Of a stretch of 50,685 nt of DNA, positions 17,628 to 24,190 are shown one piece after another. Both the position numbers and the translations under genes were made by a program. The stretch is from Actinomycetota bacterium. Its GTDB lineage: Bacteria > Actinomycetota > UBA4738 > HRBIN12. Position 1 is the first letter of the stretch. Each line of letters begins with the position of its first letter. Where the stretch lies: the NCBI GenBank assembly GCA_005885325.1, contig VAYX01000014.1:1-50685 (forward strand). Direction: 5' to 3'. The notes under the pieces are model-generated. The model saw only the letters and a program-made list of their open reading frames with translations. It searched no databases and was not told the origin of the DNA.

Positions 17628-17661
17628 CAAGGGCCCGCGTCCCGGTGGACGCGGGCCCTTG
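17628..17661 (+). terminator. Strong intercistronic hairpin after the binding-protein gene
   Basis: A perfect 15-bp stem (17628-17642 with 17647-17661) with loop CGGT, 18 bases after the binding-protein stop and 26 bases before the permease start. Only a weak T-rich run follows (TTGCATTCGT). It probably lowers read-through or stabilises the upstream message, matching the element at 8724-8751. Confidence 0.6.
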
Positions 17662-17687
17662 CATTCGTACCCTGAAGGAGAGGACCG

Positions 17688-18896
17688 ATGGCAGAAACGG
17701 TACGAGGGAGTGCGGCAGGTCCTGAGGCTGTGGTGGCGAGGACTGGACCGCCCGACGTCCGGGGAACAGCCTCGCCTTGGGCGTTGAGCATCTTCGGTGC
17801 CGGTATCTCGGCCCTGGTCCTCGTGATCGGGGGAGTCGCCCTCGTCCAGGTCGTGTACGCCCTGGAGGGCGGGAGGATCACCTCGGGGTGCCGGGCCGTC
17901 GGACTTGTTCCGTTCACGCCTCAAACACCGACGTCCCCAGCGGCGGGCATCAAAGGTGCTGAGGGTGTGTGCAACATCGTCGAGGCTGCCCGGGCCACGC
18001 CGACCACGTTGCTCCTGTGGCTCGGAGTGGTGGTCGGCGTCGCTGCTCTCGCCGCGGGCTTCGGTACGTACAGGCGTATGGAAACGCGCCGCCGACGCGA
18101 GCTTTGCATCACCGGCGCCGTGCTCGGCATTCAGGCCGTGGTCATCGGCGCCTTCCTCCTGTGGTTCCGGGAGGGGCGGGTCGATCGGTTCGCCTCGCAG
18201 TTCCTGAACTTCGAGCGGCTTCAGGGCTATTGGGTGGGTTTCATCGGTGCGGCGAAGAACACCCTTCTTCTTGCCTTCGGTGGCGAGATCGGCGGCATCG
18301 TCGCGGGTCTCGTCTTGGCAATGCTAGCCATCTCGTCCCGCCGTGCTGTTCGTGCTCCAGCTCGAGCGTACATCAACTTCTTTCGAGGAACCCCGCTGCT
18401 CTGGCAGCTGTCGTTCTTCTACTTCGGCATCGTGCTTGGTCTCAACCTGCCATTGGGTGTGTTCGCGGCGGCGATCATCGTATTCATTCTGAACACGGGC
18501 GCGTATGCCGCTGAGGTGTTTCGCGCCGGCATCCAATCGATCGAGCGCGGACAGATGGAGGCCGCCCGTTCGCTCGGCATGACATACCTACAGGCGATGC
18601 GCTTCGCGATCGTCCCGCAGGCTGTTCGTCGGGTCATCCCGCCTCTGATGAATGAATTCGTCATCCTCATCAAGGACACCGCGCTCGTGCTCGTGCTGGG
18701 CCTGGCAAGGGACCAGCTCGAGATCTTCAACTACGCCCAAGAAGGCTACAGCTCGACGTTCAACGCCACGTTCTTCGTGGTCGCGGCGATCGCATACCTC
18801 GCGGTTACCCTGCCGCTGATCCGGCTGGTCAACATCGCCGAGCGGCGACTCCGCGGTGGGCTGCTGGGTCTCAACATCGGGCAGCAGGGGCTATGA
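17688..18896 (+). CDS. Polar amino-acid ABC transporter permease
   Basis: 402 residues, longer than the usual 220-320 of HisM/GlnP permeases. The N-terminal 170 residues hold about three extra hydrophobic segments (near 25-55, 105-125 and 140-160) and a loop with two cysteines (GCRAVGL, EGVCNIVE). The permease core follows with FFRGTPLLWQLSFFYFG, TGAYAAEVFRAGIQSIERGQ and the EAARSLGMTYLQAMRFAIVPQA coupling motif (quoted as EAARSLG and IVPQA). Codon use is less GC-biased than in most of the window: many codons end in A or T. ATG at 17688 after GAAGGAGAGG. Confidence 0.92.
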   Translation: MAETVRGSAAGPEAVVARTGPPDVRGTASPWALSIFGAGISALVLVIGGVALVQVVYALEGGRITSGCRAVGLVPFTPQTPTSPAAGIKGAEGVCNIVEAARATPTTLLLWLGVVVGVAALAAGFGTYRRMETRRRRELCITGAVLGIQAVVIGAFLLWFREGRVDRFASQFLNFERLQGYWVGFIGAAKNTLLLAFGGEIGGIVAGLVLAMLAISSRRAVRAPARAYINFFRGTPLLWQLSFFYFGIVLGLNLPLGVFAAAIIVFILNTGAYAAEVFRAGIQSIERGQMEAARSLGMTYLQAMRFAIVPQAVRRVIPPLMNEFVILIKDTALVLVLGLARDQLEIFNYAQEGYSSTFNATFFVVAAIAYLAVTLPLIRLVNIAERRLRGGLLGLNIGQQGL

Positions 18897-19633
18897 ACAA
18901 CGATAGCTCACTGGTTCGTCTCGAGAACGTTCACAAGTGGTTCGGAAGCCTCCACGTCCTGAAAGGGATCGACCTTTCTCTCGCACCTCAGGAAGTTCTC
19001 GTGATCATCGGACCATCTGGTTCGGGGAAGTCGACCCTCCTTCGCTGTGTGAATCTGCTGGAGCTGCCGACGCAGGGCCGTGTGTGGTTCGACGGCAGGA
19101 ACATCACCGATGTCCGCACGGACGTCGACGAGGTTCGGACCCACATCGGGATCGTGTTCCAGGCCTACAACCTCTTCCCCCACAAGACGGCGTTGCAGAA
19201 CATCACCGTGGCCTTGGAGAGGGTCCTAAGGCTCGGCCACAATGAAGCTCGGGACCGGGCCTTGCAGCAGCTGACCAGGGTTGGAATGGCGCAGAAAGCC
19301 GAGGGGTACCCGGGGCAGCTCTCCGGGGGCCAACAGCAACGTGTGGCCATCGCTCGGGCTCTGGCTATGCAGCCCAAGGTGATGCTCTTCGATGAGGTCA
19401 CGTCTGCCCTCGACCCCGAGCTCGTGGGCGAGGTGCTCGAGGTCATGTTGCGATTGGCCGGCGAGGGGATGACCATGATGGTGGTCACCCACGAGATGGG
19501 TTTCGCGCGAGAAGTTGGCACCCGCATGCTCTTCATGGATGACGGGGTGATCGTCGAGGAGGGTGAACCCCGGGAGCTCTTTTACCACCCTCAGACCGAT
19601 CGGCTCCGCCAGTTCCTGGCCAAGGTCCTATGA
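18893..19633 (+). CDS. Polar amino-acid ABC transporter ATPase
   Basis: 246 residues, GlnQ/HisP type. Walker A GPSGSGKST (near residue 40), LLRCVNLLE, FQAYNLFPHKT, signature LSGGQQQRVAIARAL, Walker B VMLFDEVTSALDPE and H-loop VVTHEMGFA. ATG inside the permease stop (ATGA). In the first 55 codons I count about 20 ending in A or T, against about 3 of 59 in the paralogue at 31896, so this gene has a distinct codon style. Confidence 0.94.
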   Translation: MNNDSSLVRLENVHKWFGSLHVLKGIDLSLAPQEVLVIIGPSGSGKSTLLRCVNLLELPTQGRVWFDGRNITDVRTDVDEVRTHIGIVFQAYNLFPHKTALQNITVALERVLRLGHNEARDRALQQLTRVGMAQKAEGYPGQLSGGQQQRVAIARALAMQPKVMLFDEVTSALDPELVGEVLEVMLRLAGEGMTMMVVTHEMGFAREVGTRMLFMDDGVIVEEGEPRELFYHPQTDRLRQFLAKVL

Positions 19634-19640
19634 GGCCCCG

Positions 19641-20006
19641 GTGAACTCAGCCAGGGCCCGGGGGATCCTGGCCGTTGCCGCGCTGGCCGTGGTGGTCCTC
19701 GCCCCGGTGGTGTGGAGGCAGACCGTCCGTCCCGCCTACGTGGTCACGGCCATCGACTACCACTTCCACGACGCACACCCCACGACCCCCATCGGACCGG
19801 GCCGGGATCTGGTGGTACAGAACGACGGGCGGAACCTCCACAACGTCACGATCCCCGGGACCACCTATTCGCAGGATGTGGCGCCCGGTCACCGGTTAGT
19901 GATCCGCGACATCGCGGCGTTCCTGGGGGGACCGGGGGAGTATCCGTTCCATTGCCGGTTCCACCAGTCCCTAGGGATGACCGGGGTCATCGTCATCGCT
20001 CGATGA
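19641..20006 (+). CDS. Small membrane-anchored cupredoxin
   Basis: 121 residues. An uncleaved or cleaved N-terminal hydrophobic segment (residues 7-24) is followed by a plastocyanin-like domain of about 90 residues. A full type-1 copper set is visible: His67 (NLHNVTI), Cys105, His108 and Met113 in YPFHCRFHQSLGM. It would act outside the membrane as an electron carrier or copper binder. GTG at 19641, with GAGG five bases upstream, starts seven bases after the ATPase stop, so it may be co-transcribed with the amino-acid transporter although no functional link is evident. The open frame extends upstream into the ATPase gene, but that part is out of frame with it and rejected. Confidence 0.82.
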   Translation: MNSARARGILAVAALAVVVLAPVVWRQTVRPAYVVTAIDYHFHDAHPTTPIGPGRDLVVQNDGRNLHNVTIPGTTYSQDVAPGHRLVIRDIAAFLGGPGEYPFHCRFHQSLGMTGVIVIAR

Positions 20007-20060
20007 ACGCCGCGTCCCTTCGATGCACACGCGAAGCGCGGATGATCAAGGACCGAGTAG

Positions 20061-20145
20061 AAAACAAAGACGGGCCGAGGAACCTTTGGAGCCGCTCACG
20101 CCTTCCCCATACGCGAGCGTTGTCTACTCGGTTCCTCGGCCCGTC
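20061..20145 (-). terminator. Intrinsic terminator of the minus-strand ncRNA
   Basis: On the minus strand a perfect 16-bp stem (20145-20130 with 20084-20069, GACGGGCCGAGGAACC and its complement) closes around an inner hairpin (CGCTCGCG with CGTGAGCG, one G-U pair). It runs straight into TTTGTTTT. On the plus strand the same stem is followed by AAATG, so efficient termination is expected only for minus-strand transcripts. It may still protect the 3' end of the cupredoxin message. Confidence 0.8.
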
Positions 20146-20286
20146 AAATGCTGGCCCCGAGCAACCCGGGCTCCCGGTTGACCGGCCGCCACCCGGGGAA
20201 GGTCGTCCTCGGGAACTCTCGCCCCCTCGGAAAGCTCTCTCCCGGAGGCGCTTCCGGCCTCCCGGTCCCAGCGGCCGCTCGGGACC
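20061..20286 (-). ncRNA. Candidate structured non-coding RNA, about 225 nt
   Basis: A stand-alone minus-strand unit in the 438-base gap between the cupredoxin gene and the ZIP gene. It has its own promoter (20294-20322), a predicted start near 20286 and a strong intrinsic terminator at 20061-20145. The 5' end folds as GGTCCC (20286-20281) with GGGACC (20269-20264) around the palindrome AGCGGCCGCT. A second hairpin is GGAGGC/GCCTCC. A third is CCCGGG (20197-20192) with CCCGGG (20170-20165) around CCGG-TCAA-CCGG. I see no open frame with a start and ribosome-binding site. It does not carry the conserved cores I know for SRP RNA, RNase P RNA, tmRNA or 6C RNA. It does not precede a gene on its strand, so it is not an ordinary riboswitch. 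Confidence 0.68.
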
Positions 20287-20293
20287 GGAGCGA

Positions 20294-20322
20294 AATCTAG
20301 CGAGGCGTCCTTGACCTGTCAA
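20294..20322 (-). promoter_or_regulatory. Sigma-70-type promoter of the ncRNA, with an overlapping palindrome
   Basis: On the minus strand TTGACA (20322-20317), a 17-base spacer and TAGATT (20299-20294), close to the vegetative consensus and the best promoter in the window. The -35 is half of a perfect inverted repeat TTGAC-AG-GTCAA (20322-20311), a possible operator. It lies about 120 bases past the ZIP stop codon, so it is independent of that gene. Confidence 0.75.
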
Positions 20323-20423
20323 CGCGAAACACCTACTTGCACTGCAACGGATTCGGAACAACCACGCAGGTAGCGAGGCGGTTCGTTCCGCAGAAGAAAG
20401 AGTGACAACGATCAACGATTGGT

Positions 20424-20440
20424 CGTCGATCCGATCGACG
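20424..20440 (-). terminator. Small hairpin after the ZIP gene
   Basis: CGTCGAT-CGG-ATCGACG, a 7-bp stem five bases past the ZIP stop. No U-run follows, so termination there would be weak. The remaining bases between it and the ncRNA promoter show no gene. Confidence 0.3.
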
Positions 20441-20444
20441 CAGC

Positions 20445-21254
20445 TCAGGCTCCCGCCGCGATCAGGACGAGCTCGGTGCCGAGTCCCAACACGAATCCGG
20501 CGAACACGCCCCACAACGTGATCTCCCACGACAACCGACGACCCGCGCCGAACAGCTCGCCGACGACGTAGAGGATCGCTCCCGCGGCCAACGCGAGGAA
20601 CGCCACGAACACGAGGTCCGAGTGGAACATGGTCCCCACGACCGTCCCCAGGAACGTCGGCCCGCCTCCGACCACGCCGGCCAGGAGCAGCCAGCCCCAC
20701 GACGCGCGCTCGCCGGCGGCGGCCAGCGGCCCCACGATCCCGAACCCCTCCGTCCCGTTGTGCAGGGCGAACCCGATCACCAACAGGAGAGCCAGCGACA
20801 CCTCGCCCGCCGTCGCGGCCTGTCCGATGGCCAGACCCTCCGAGAAGTTGTGGAGCCCGATCCCGATGGCGATCGACATGCCGACGCGAAGGGCCTCGGT
20901 CCGGACGTCCGCCTCGGCCAACGCCATGGCGCCGGGCCCGACGCTCGCGCCGGGGCGCCGTCGCCAGGCCCGCCCGACGTGGAGGAGGCCGAGGAGTCCC
21001 ACCCCGAATCCGGCCCCGTACAGGAGCCCGACGGCCACGAGATGGGTCCAGGCGTCCCGGCGGACGGCATCCTCCAAGGGTTGGGTGGCGTGCTCGAGGA
21101 TGTCGAACAGCAGGAAGATCAGGATTCCCGCCGAGACCCCGTTGAGGAACGTCTTCAGCGCCTTGCTCTGGTGCCGCACTCGCCCCATCGGGAGTCCGAC
21201 GAAGATGGTGAATCCGGCCACCGCCCCCAGGATGACCGTCTGCAGCGTGCTCAC
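20445..21254 (-). CDS. ZIP-family metal transporter
   Basis: 269-residue membrane protein with about eight hydrophobic segments. The two ZIP metal-site motifs are clear: GLHNFSEGLAIG near residue 135 (helix IV) and GFALHNGTEGFGIVGP near residue 165 (helix V). Members take up Zn, Fe, Mn or similar divalent ions into the cytoplasm. GTG start (CAC at 21252-21254 on the plus strand) with GAGGAG upstream. The loop between helices III and IV is Arg/Pro-rich rather than His-rich. The metal cannot be assigned. It stands alone on the minus strand, divergent from polA. Confidence 0.9.
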   Translation of the reverse strand: MSTLQTVILGAVAGFTIFVGLPMGRVRHQSKALKTFLNGVSAGILIFLLFDILEHATQPLEDAVRRDAWTHLVAVGLLYGAGFGVGLLGLLHVGRAWRRRPGASVGPGAMALAEADVRTEALRVGMSIAIGIGLHNFSEGLAIGQAATAGEVSLALLLVIGFALHNGTEGFGIVGPLAAAGERASWGWLLLAGVVGGGPTFLGTVVGTMFHSDLVFVAFLALAAGAILYVVGELFGAGRRLSWEITLWGVFAGFVLGLGTELVLIAAGA

Positions 21255-21387
21255 GTCCTCGAGATCTCCTCGCTCCTCGGCCCGATGAAACCGGGCGAAT
21301 CCTACTGGCCGAGTCGGATTCTACCGAGTCTGATCGGCGCCGAAGGAGCGCGCTTCCATCGGCCCGGGGACCGTCGGAGGCCGCGTC

Positions 21388-21393
21388 TACAAT
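21388..21393 (+). promoter_or_regulatory. -10 box of a leaderless polA promoter
   Basis: TACAAT, 7 bases before the polA GTG start, with no Shine-Dalgarno sequence. Eight bases upstream of the hexamer lies CCGTCGGAG, which resembles the RecA-NDp/PafBC element (consensus tTGTCRgtg-N8-TAnnnT) with the exact spacing but a C for the core T. Confidence 0.55.
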
Positions 21394-21400
21394 CCCCTCG

Positions 21401-24046
21401 GTGGCCACCGGCGTGAGCGATCCCCCCAAGCGACTGTTCCTCCTGGACGGGCACAGCCTGTCGTACCGAGCGTTCTTCGCCCTGCCGCAGTCCCTGGCCA
21501 CCAGCACCGGGCAGGTGACGAACGCCGTCTACGGCTTCACGTCGATGCTCATCAAGCTCCTGGCGGAGGAGCGCCCCGACCTGATCGCGGTGGCCTTCGA
21601 CATCGGGGCGCCGACGGTGCGGCTGGAGAAGTACGCCGAGTACAAGGCCGGCCGGCCCGAGGCTCCCGACGAGTTCCGCCAGCAGCTCGGCCTGATCGTC
21701 GAGGTCCTGGAGACCCTCCGGGTGCCGGTGATCGGCGTGGAGCGGCACGAGGCGGACGACGTCATCGCCACCCTCGCGGTCCAAGCGGCGGACGCGGGGA
21801 TCGAGGTGGTCATCGTCACCGCCGACCGCGACTTCTTCCAGTTGGTCCGGCCGGGGATCAAGGTCATGTTCAACCGCCGGGGCATCTCCGACATCGCCCT
21901 GTACGACGAGCAGGCGGTCCGGGACCGGTTCGGCCTGTCGCCGGAGCAGTACCTGGACTACGTGGCCCTCAAGGGCGACACATCCGACAACATCCCCGGC
22001 GTCCCCGGGGTGGGGGAGAAGACCGCGGCGAAGCTGGTCCAGGACTTCGGCTCGGTGGAGGAGCTCCTGGCTCGTTCCTCGGAGCTGAAGGGCAAGCTCC
22101 GGACCTCCATCGAGGAGGCCGGGGATCAGCTCCTGCTGAACAAGGACCTGGCCCGGCTCAATACCGAGCTGGAGCTGGACCTCAGCCCGGACGAAAGCGT
22201 GATGGGCGAGTGGGACATGGATGCGGTGCATCGGCTGTTCACCTCGCTCGAGTTCCGCACACTGCTCGAACGGCTCGAGGACGTCGGCCGCGGCCCCAAG
22301 CCCGCGGCCGACCTGGCGGAGCTCGATCTGCGAGAGACCTCGGCCGCCGAGGTCGGGTCCCTCATCGCAGGTCCGGGGCCCAAGGCCGTTCGCCTGGATC
22401 TCGACGGACGGTCGATCCGGGGGATCGCGGCGTCGCTCGGCGGCGGACAGGCCGCGTACGCGCCCCTTGAGACGCTCGACCCGGCCGCCGACGGTCTGTC
22501 GGACGGCTCGGCGCTGAAGTGGACGCACGATGCCAAGGACACCGAGGCGGCCGTCATCGCCTCAGGGCGCACGCTCGCCGGCGTGGCGTTCGACACCATG
22601 CTCGCGGCGTATCTGCTCGATCCGGCGGGCACCAACTTCCAGCTGGGCACCCTGGCCCAGCAGTACCTGGGATCGGACGTCTTGGCGGGGGTGCAGGGGG
22701 AAGCCGAGGGGGAGCTGTTCGGCCAGTCCTGGAGGGTCGTCGCGGCCGAGGCCGCCGCGGTGGCCTTGCTGGCCCCGGCCCTGGCGGAGCGGATCGATCG
22801 CGCGGGGCTGGGCCGGCTGCTCGACGAGGTGGAGATGCCACTCTCCTCCATCCTCGCCCGGATGCAGGCCCGAGGTGTGGCCCTCGACGTCGAGTACCTG
22901 AATGCCATGGCGAACGACGTTCGAGACCGGATGGCCACGTTGCAGGCCGAGATCTACCGGCAGGCGGGGGAGGAGTTCAACCTCAACTCGCCGCCCCAGC
23001 TCCGAGCCATCCTGTACGACAAGCTCGGTCTGTCACCGGGCAAGCGAACGCCGAAGGGGCAGCTCTCCACCGACGCCTCGGTCCTGGAGAAGCTTCGCGA
23101 CCAGCACCCCATCGTGGACGCGCTCCTCTCATGGAGGGAGCTCGACAAGCTGAACTCGACGTACCTGGAGGCCCTGCCCCGGCAGGTGGATCCGGCCGAC
23201 GGACGCGTGCACACCACGTTCAATCAGACCGGCGCGACGACCGGACGGCTCTCCTCCTCGAACCCCAACCTCCAGAACATCCCGGTCCGAGGGGAGCTGG
23301 GGCGGCAGATCCGCAGGGCGTTCATCCCCGGCTCGGAGGATCAGCTCCTGCTGGTGGCCGACTACTCGCAGATCGAGCTCCGGATCCTGGCCCACCTGTC
23401 CGGCGACGAGGGCCTGAGGTCGGCGTTCGCCGAGGGACGCGACATCCATGCCGCGACGGCGGCCCGCGTGTTCGGGCTTCCCGAGGACAAGGTCGACGCC
23501 TCGCTCCGCAACCGGGCCAAGATGGTGAACTACGGGCTGGCCTACGGGATGAACGCCTTCGGCTTGGCCCAGCGCCTGGACATCGCCCCCGACGAGGCCC
23601 AGGAGATCCTGGACGCGTACTTCCAGACCTTCCCCCAGATCCGCGACTACCTCGACCGGCAGGTGGCCAGGGCGGCCGCGGAGGGCTTCACCGAGACCAT
23701 GTTGGGGCGGCGGCGATACATCCCCGAGCTCCAGGCGTCCAACCCGCGTGTACGAGACCTTGGCCGCCGGATGGCCTTGAACGCGCCGATCCAGGGGAGC
23801 GCGGCCGACGTGTTCAAGCTCGGGATGATCAGGGTGGACCGGGCCATCCGGTCCTCGACCCTCCAGATCCACATGCTGCTCACCGTCCACGACGAGCTGG
23901 TCTTCGAGGTCGAAGCGGCGCAGGTCGAGGAGGCCGCGGCGCTGGTGAAGAAGGAGATGGAACAGGCCCACGAGCTGTCGGTGCCCCTCCGGGCGGACAT
24001 CGGATGGGGCCGGAACTGGGCCGAGGCGGCGCCGGCCGGCCACTGA
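21401..24046 (+). CDS. polA: DNA polymerase I
   Basis: Gap-filling repair and Okazaki-fragment polymerase, 881 residues. Residues 1-300 are the 5'-3' nuclease (LLDGHSLSYRAFFAL, TADRDFFQLV, GDTSDNIPGVPGVGEKTA). Residues 310-480 are a degenerate proofreading domain: the DxE motif reads RLD and the last Asp is Ala (VAAEAAAV), so 3'-5' exonuclease is expected to be absent, as in mycobacterial PolA. The polymerase follows with motif A VADYSQIELR, O-helix AKMVNYGLAYG and motif C TVHDELVFE. Tyr711 stands where E. coli has Phe762, again as in mycobacteria. GTG start fixed by the -10 box. It precedes rpsA and coaE in the order known from M. tuberculosis. Confidence 0.97.
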   Translation: MATGVSDPPKRLFLLDGHSLSYRAFFALPQSLATSTGQVTNAVYGFTSMLIKLLAEERPDLIAVAFDIGAPTVRLEKYAEYKAGRPEAPDEFRQQLGLIVEVLETLRVPVIGVERHEADDVIATLAVQAADAGIEVVIVTADRDFFQLVRPGIKVMFNRRGISDIALYDEQAVRDRFGLSPEQYLDYVALKGDTSDNIPGVPGVGEKTAAKLVQDFGSVEELLARSSELKGKLRTSIEEAGDQLLLNKDLARLNTELELDLSPDESVMGEWDMDAVHRLFTSLEFRTLLERLEDVGRGPKPAADLAELDLRETSAAEVGSLIAGPGPKAVRLDLDGRSIRGIAASLGGGQAAYAPLETLDPAADGLSDGSALKWTHDAKDTEAAVIASGRTLAGVAFDTMLAAYLLDPAGTNFQLGTLAQQYLGSDVLAGVQGEAEGELFGQSWRVVAAEAAAVALLAPALAERIDRAGLGRLLDEVEMPLSSILARMQARGVALDVEYLNAMANDVRDRMATLQAEIYRQAGEEFNLNSPPQLRAILYDKLGLSPGKRTPKGQLSTDASVLEKLRDQHPIVDALLSWRELDKLNSTYLEALPRQVDPADGRVHTTFNQTGATTGRLSSSNPNLQNIPVRGELGRQIRRAFIPGSEDQLLLVADYSQIELRILAHLSGDEGLRSAFAEGRDIHAATAARVFGLPEDKVDASLRNRAKMVNYGLAYGMNAFGLAQRLDIAPDEAQEILDAYFQTFPQIRDYLDRQVARAAAEGFTETMLGRRRYIPELQASNPRVRDLGRRMALNAPIQGSAADVFKLGMIRVDRAIRSSTLQIHMLLTVHDELVFEVEAAQVEEAAALVKKEMEQAHELSVPLRADIGWGRNWAEAAPAGH

Positions 24047-24081
24047 CGCCGCGTCGCGCCGGCCGATGACGGTGCACCCCG

Positions 24082-24111
24082 TTGACGGGCGTTTGCCCAG
24101 GTAGCTACCAT
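24082..24111 (+). promoter_or_regulatory. Promoter of rpsA
   Basis: TTGACG (24082-24087), an 18-base spacer and TACCAT (24106-24111) in the 144-base gap after polA. The expected start is near 24118, giving a leader of about 73 nt before the strong GAAGGAGGAG ribosome-binding site at 24181-24190. No recognisable riboswitch or ribosomal-protein leader is seen. Confidence 0.6.
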
Positions 24112-24190
24112 TCCCGGGCCGCGAGGAGCGTCCGCTTCACCGCGATCCACCCCGCAGCACAATGGGCGCGCCGCGCGCACGAAGGAGGAG

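Noticed and set aside
20001..20200. A-B-A'-B' order of repeats around 20050-20145 suggested a pseudoknot on the plus strand
   Set aside because: Read on the minus strand the B/B' pair is a simple terminator stem with a U-tract, and the A/A' pair can be explained by the matching ends of the stem loop; no plus-strand promoter is seen.
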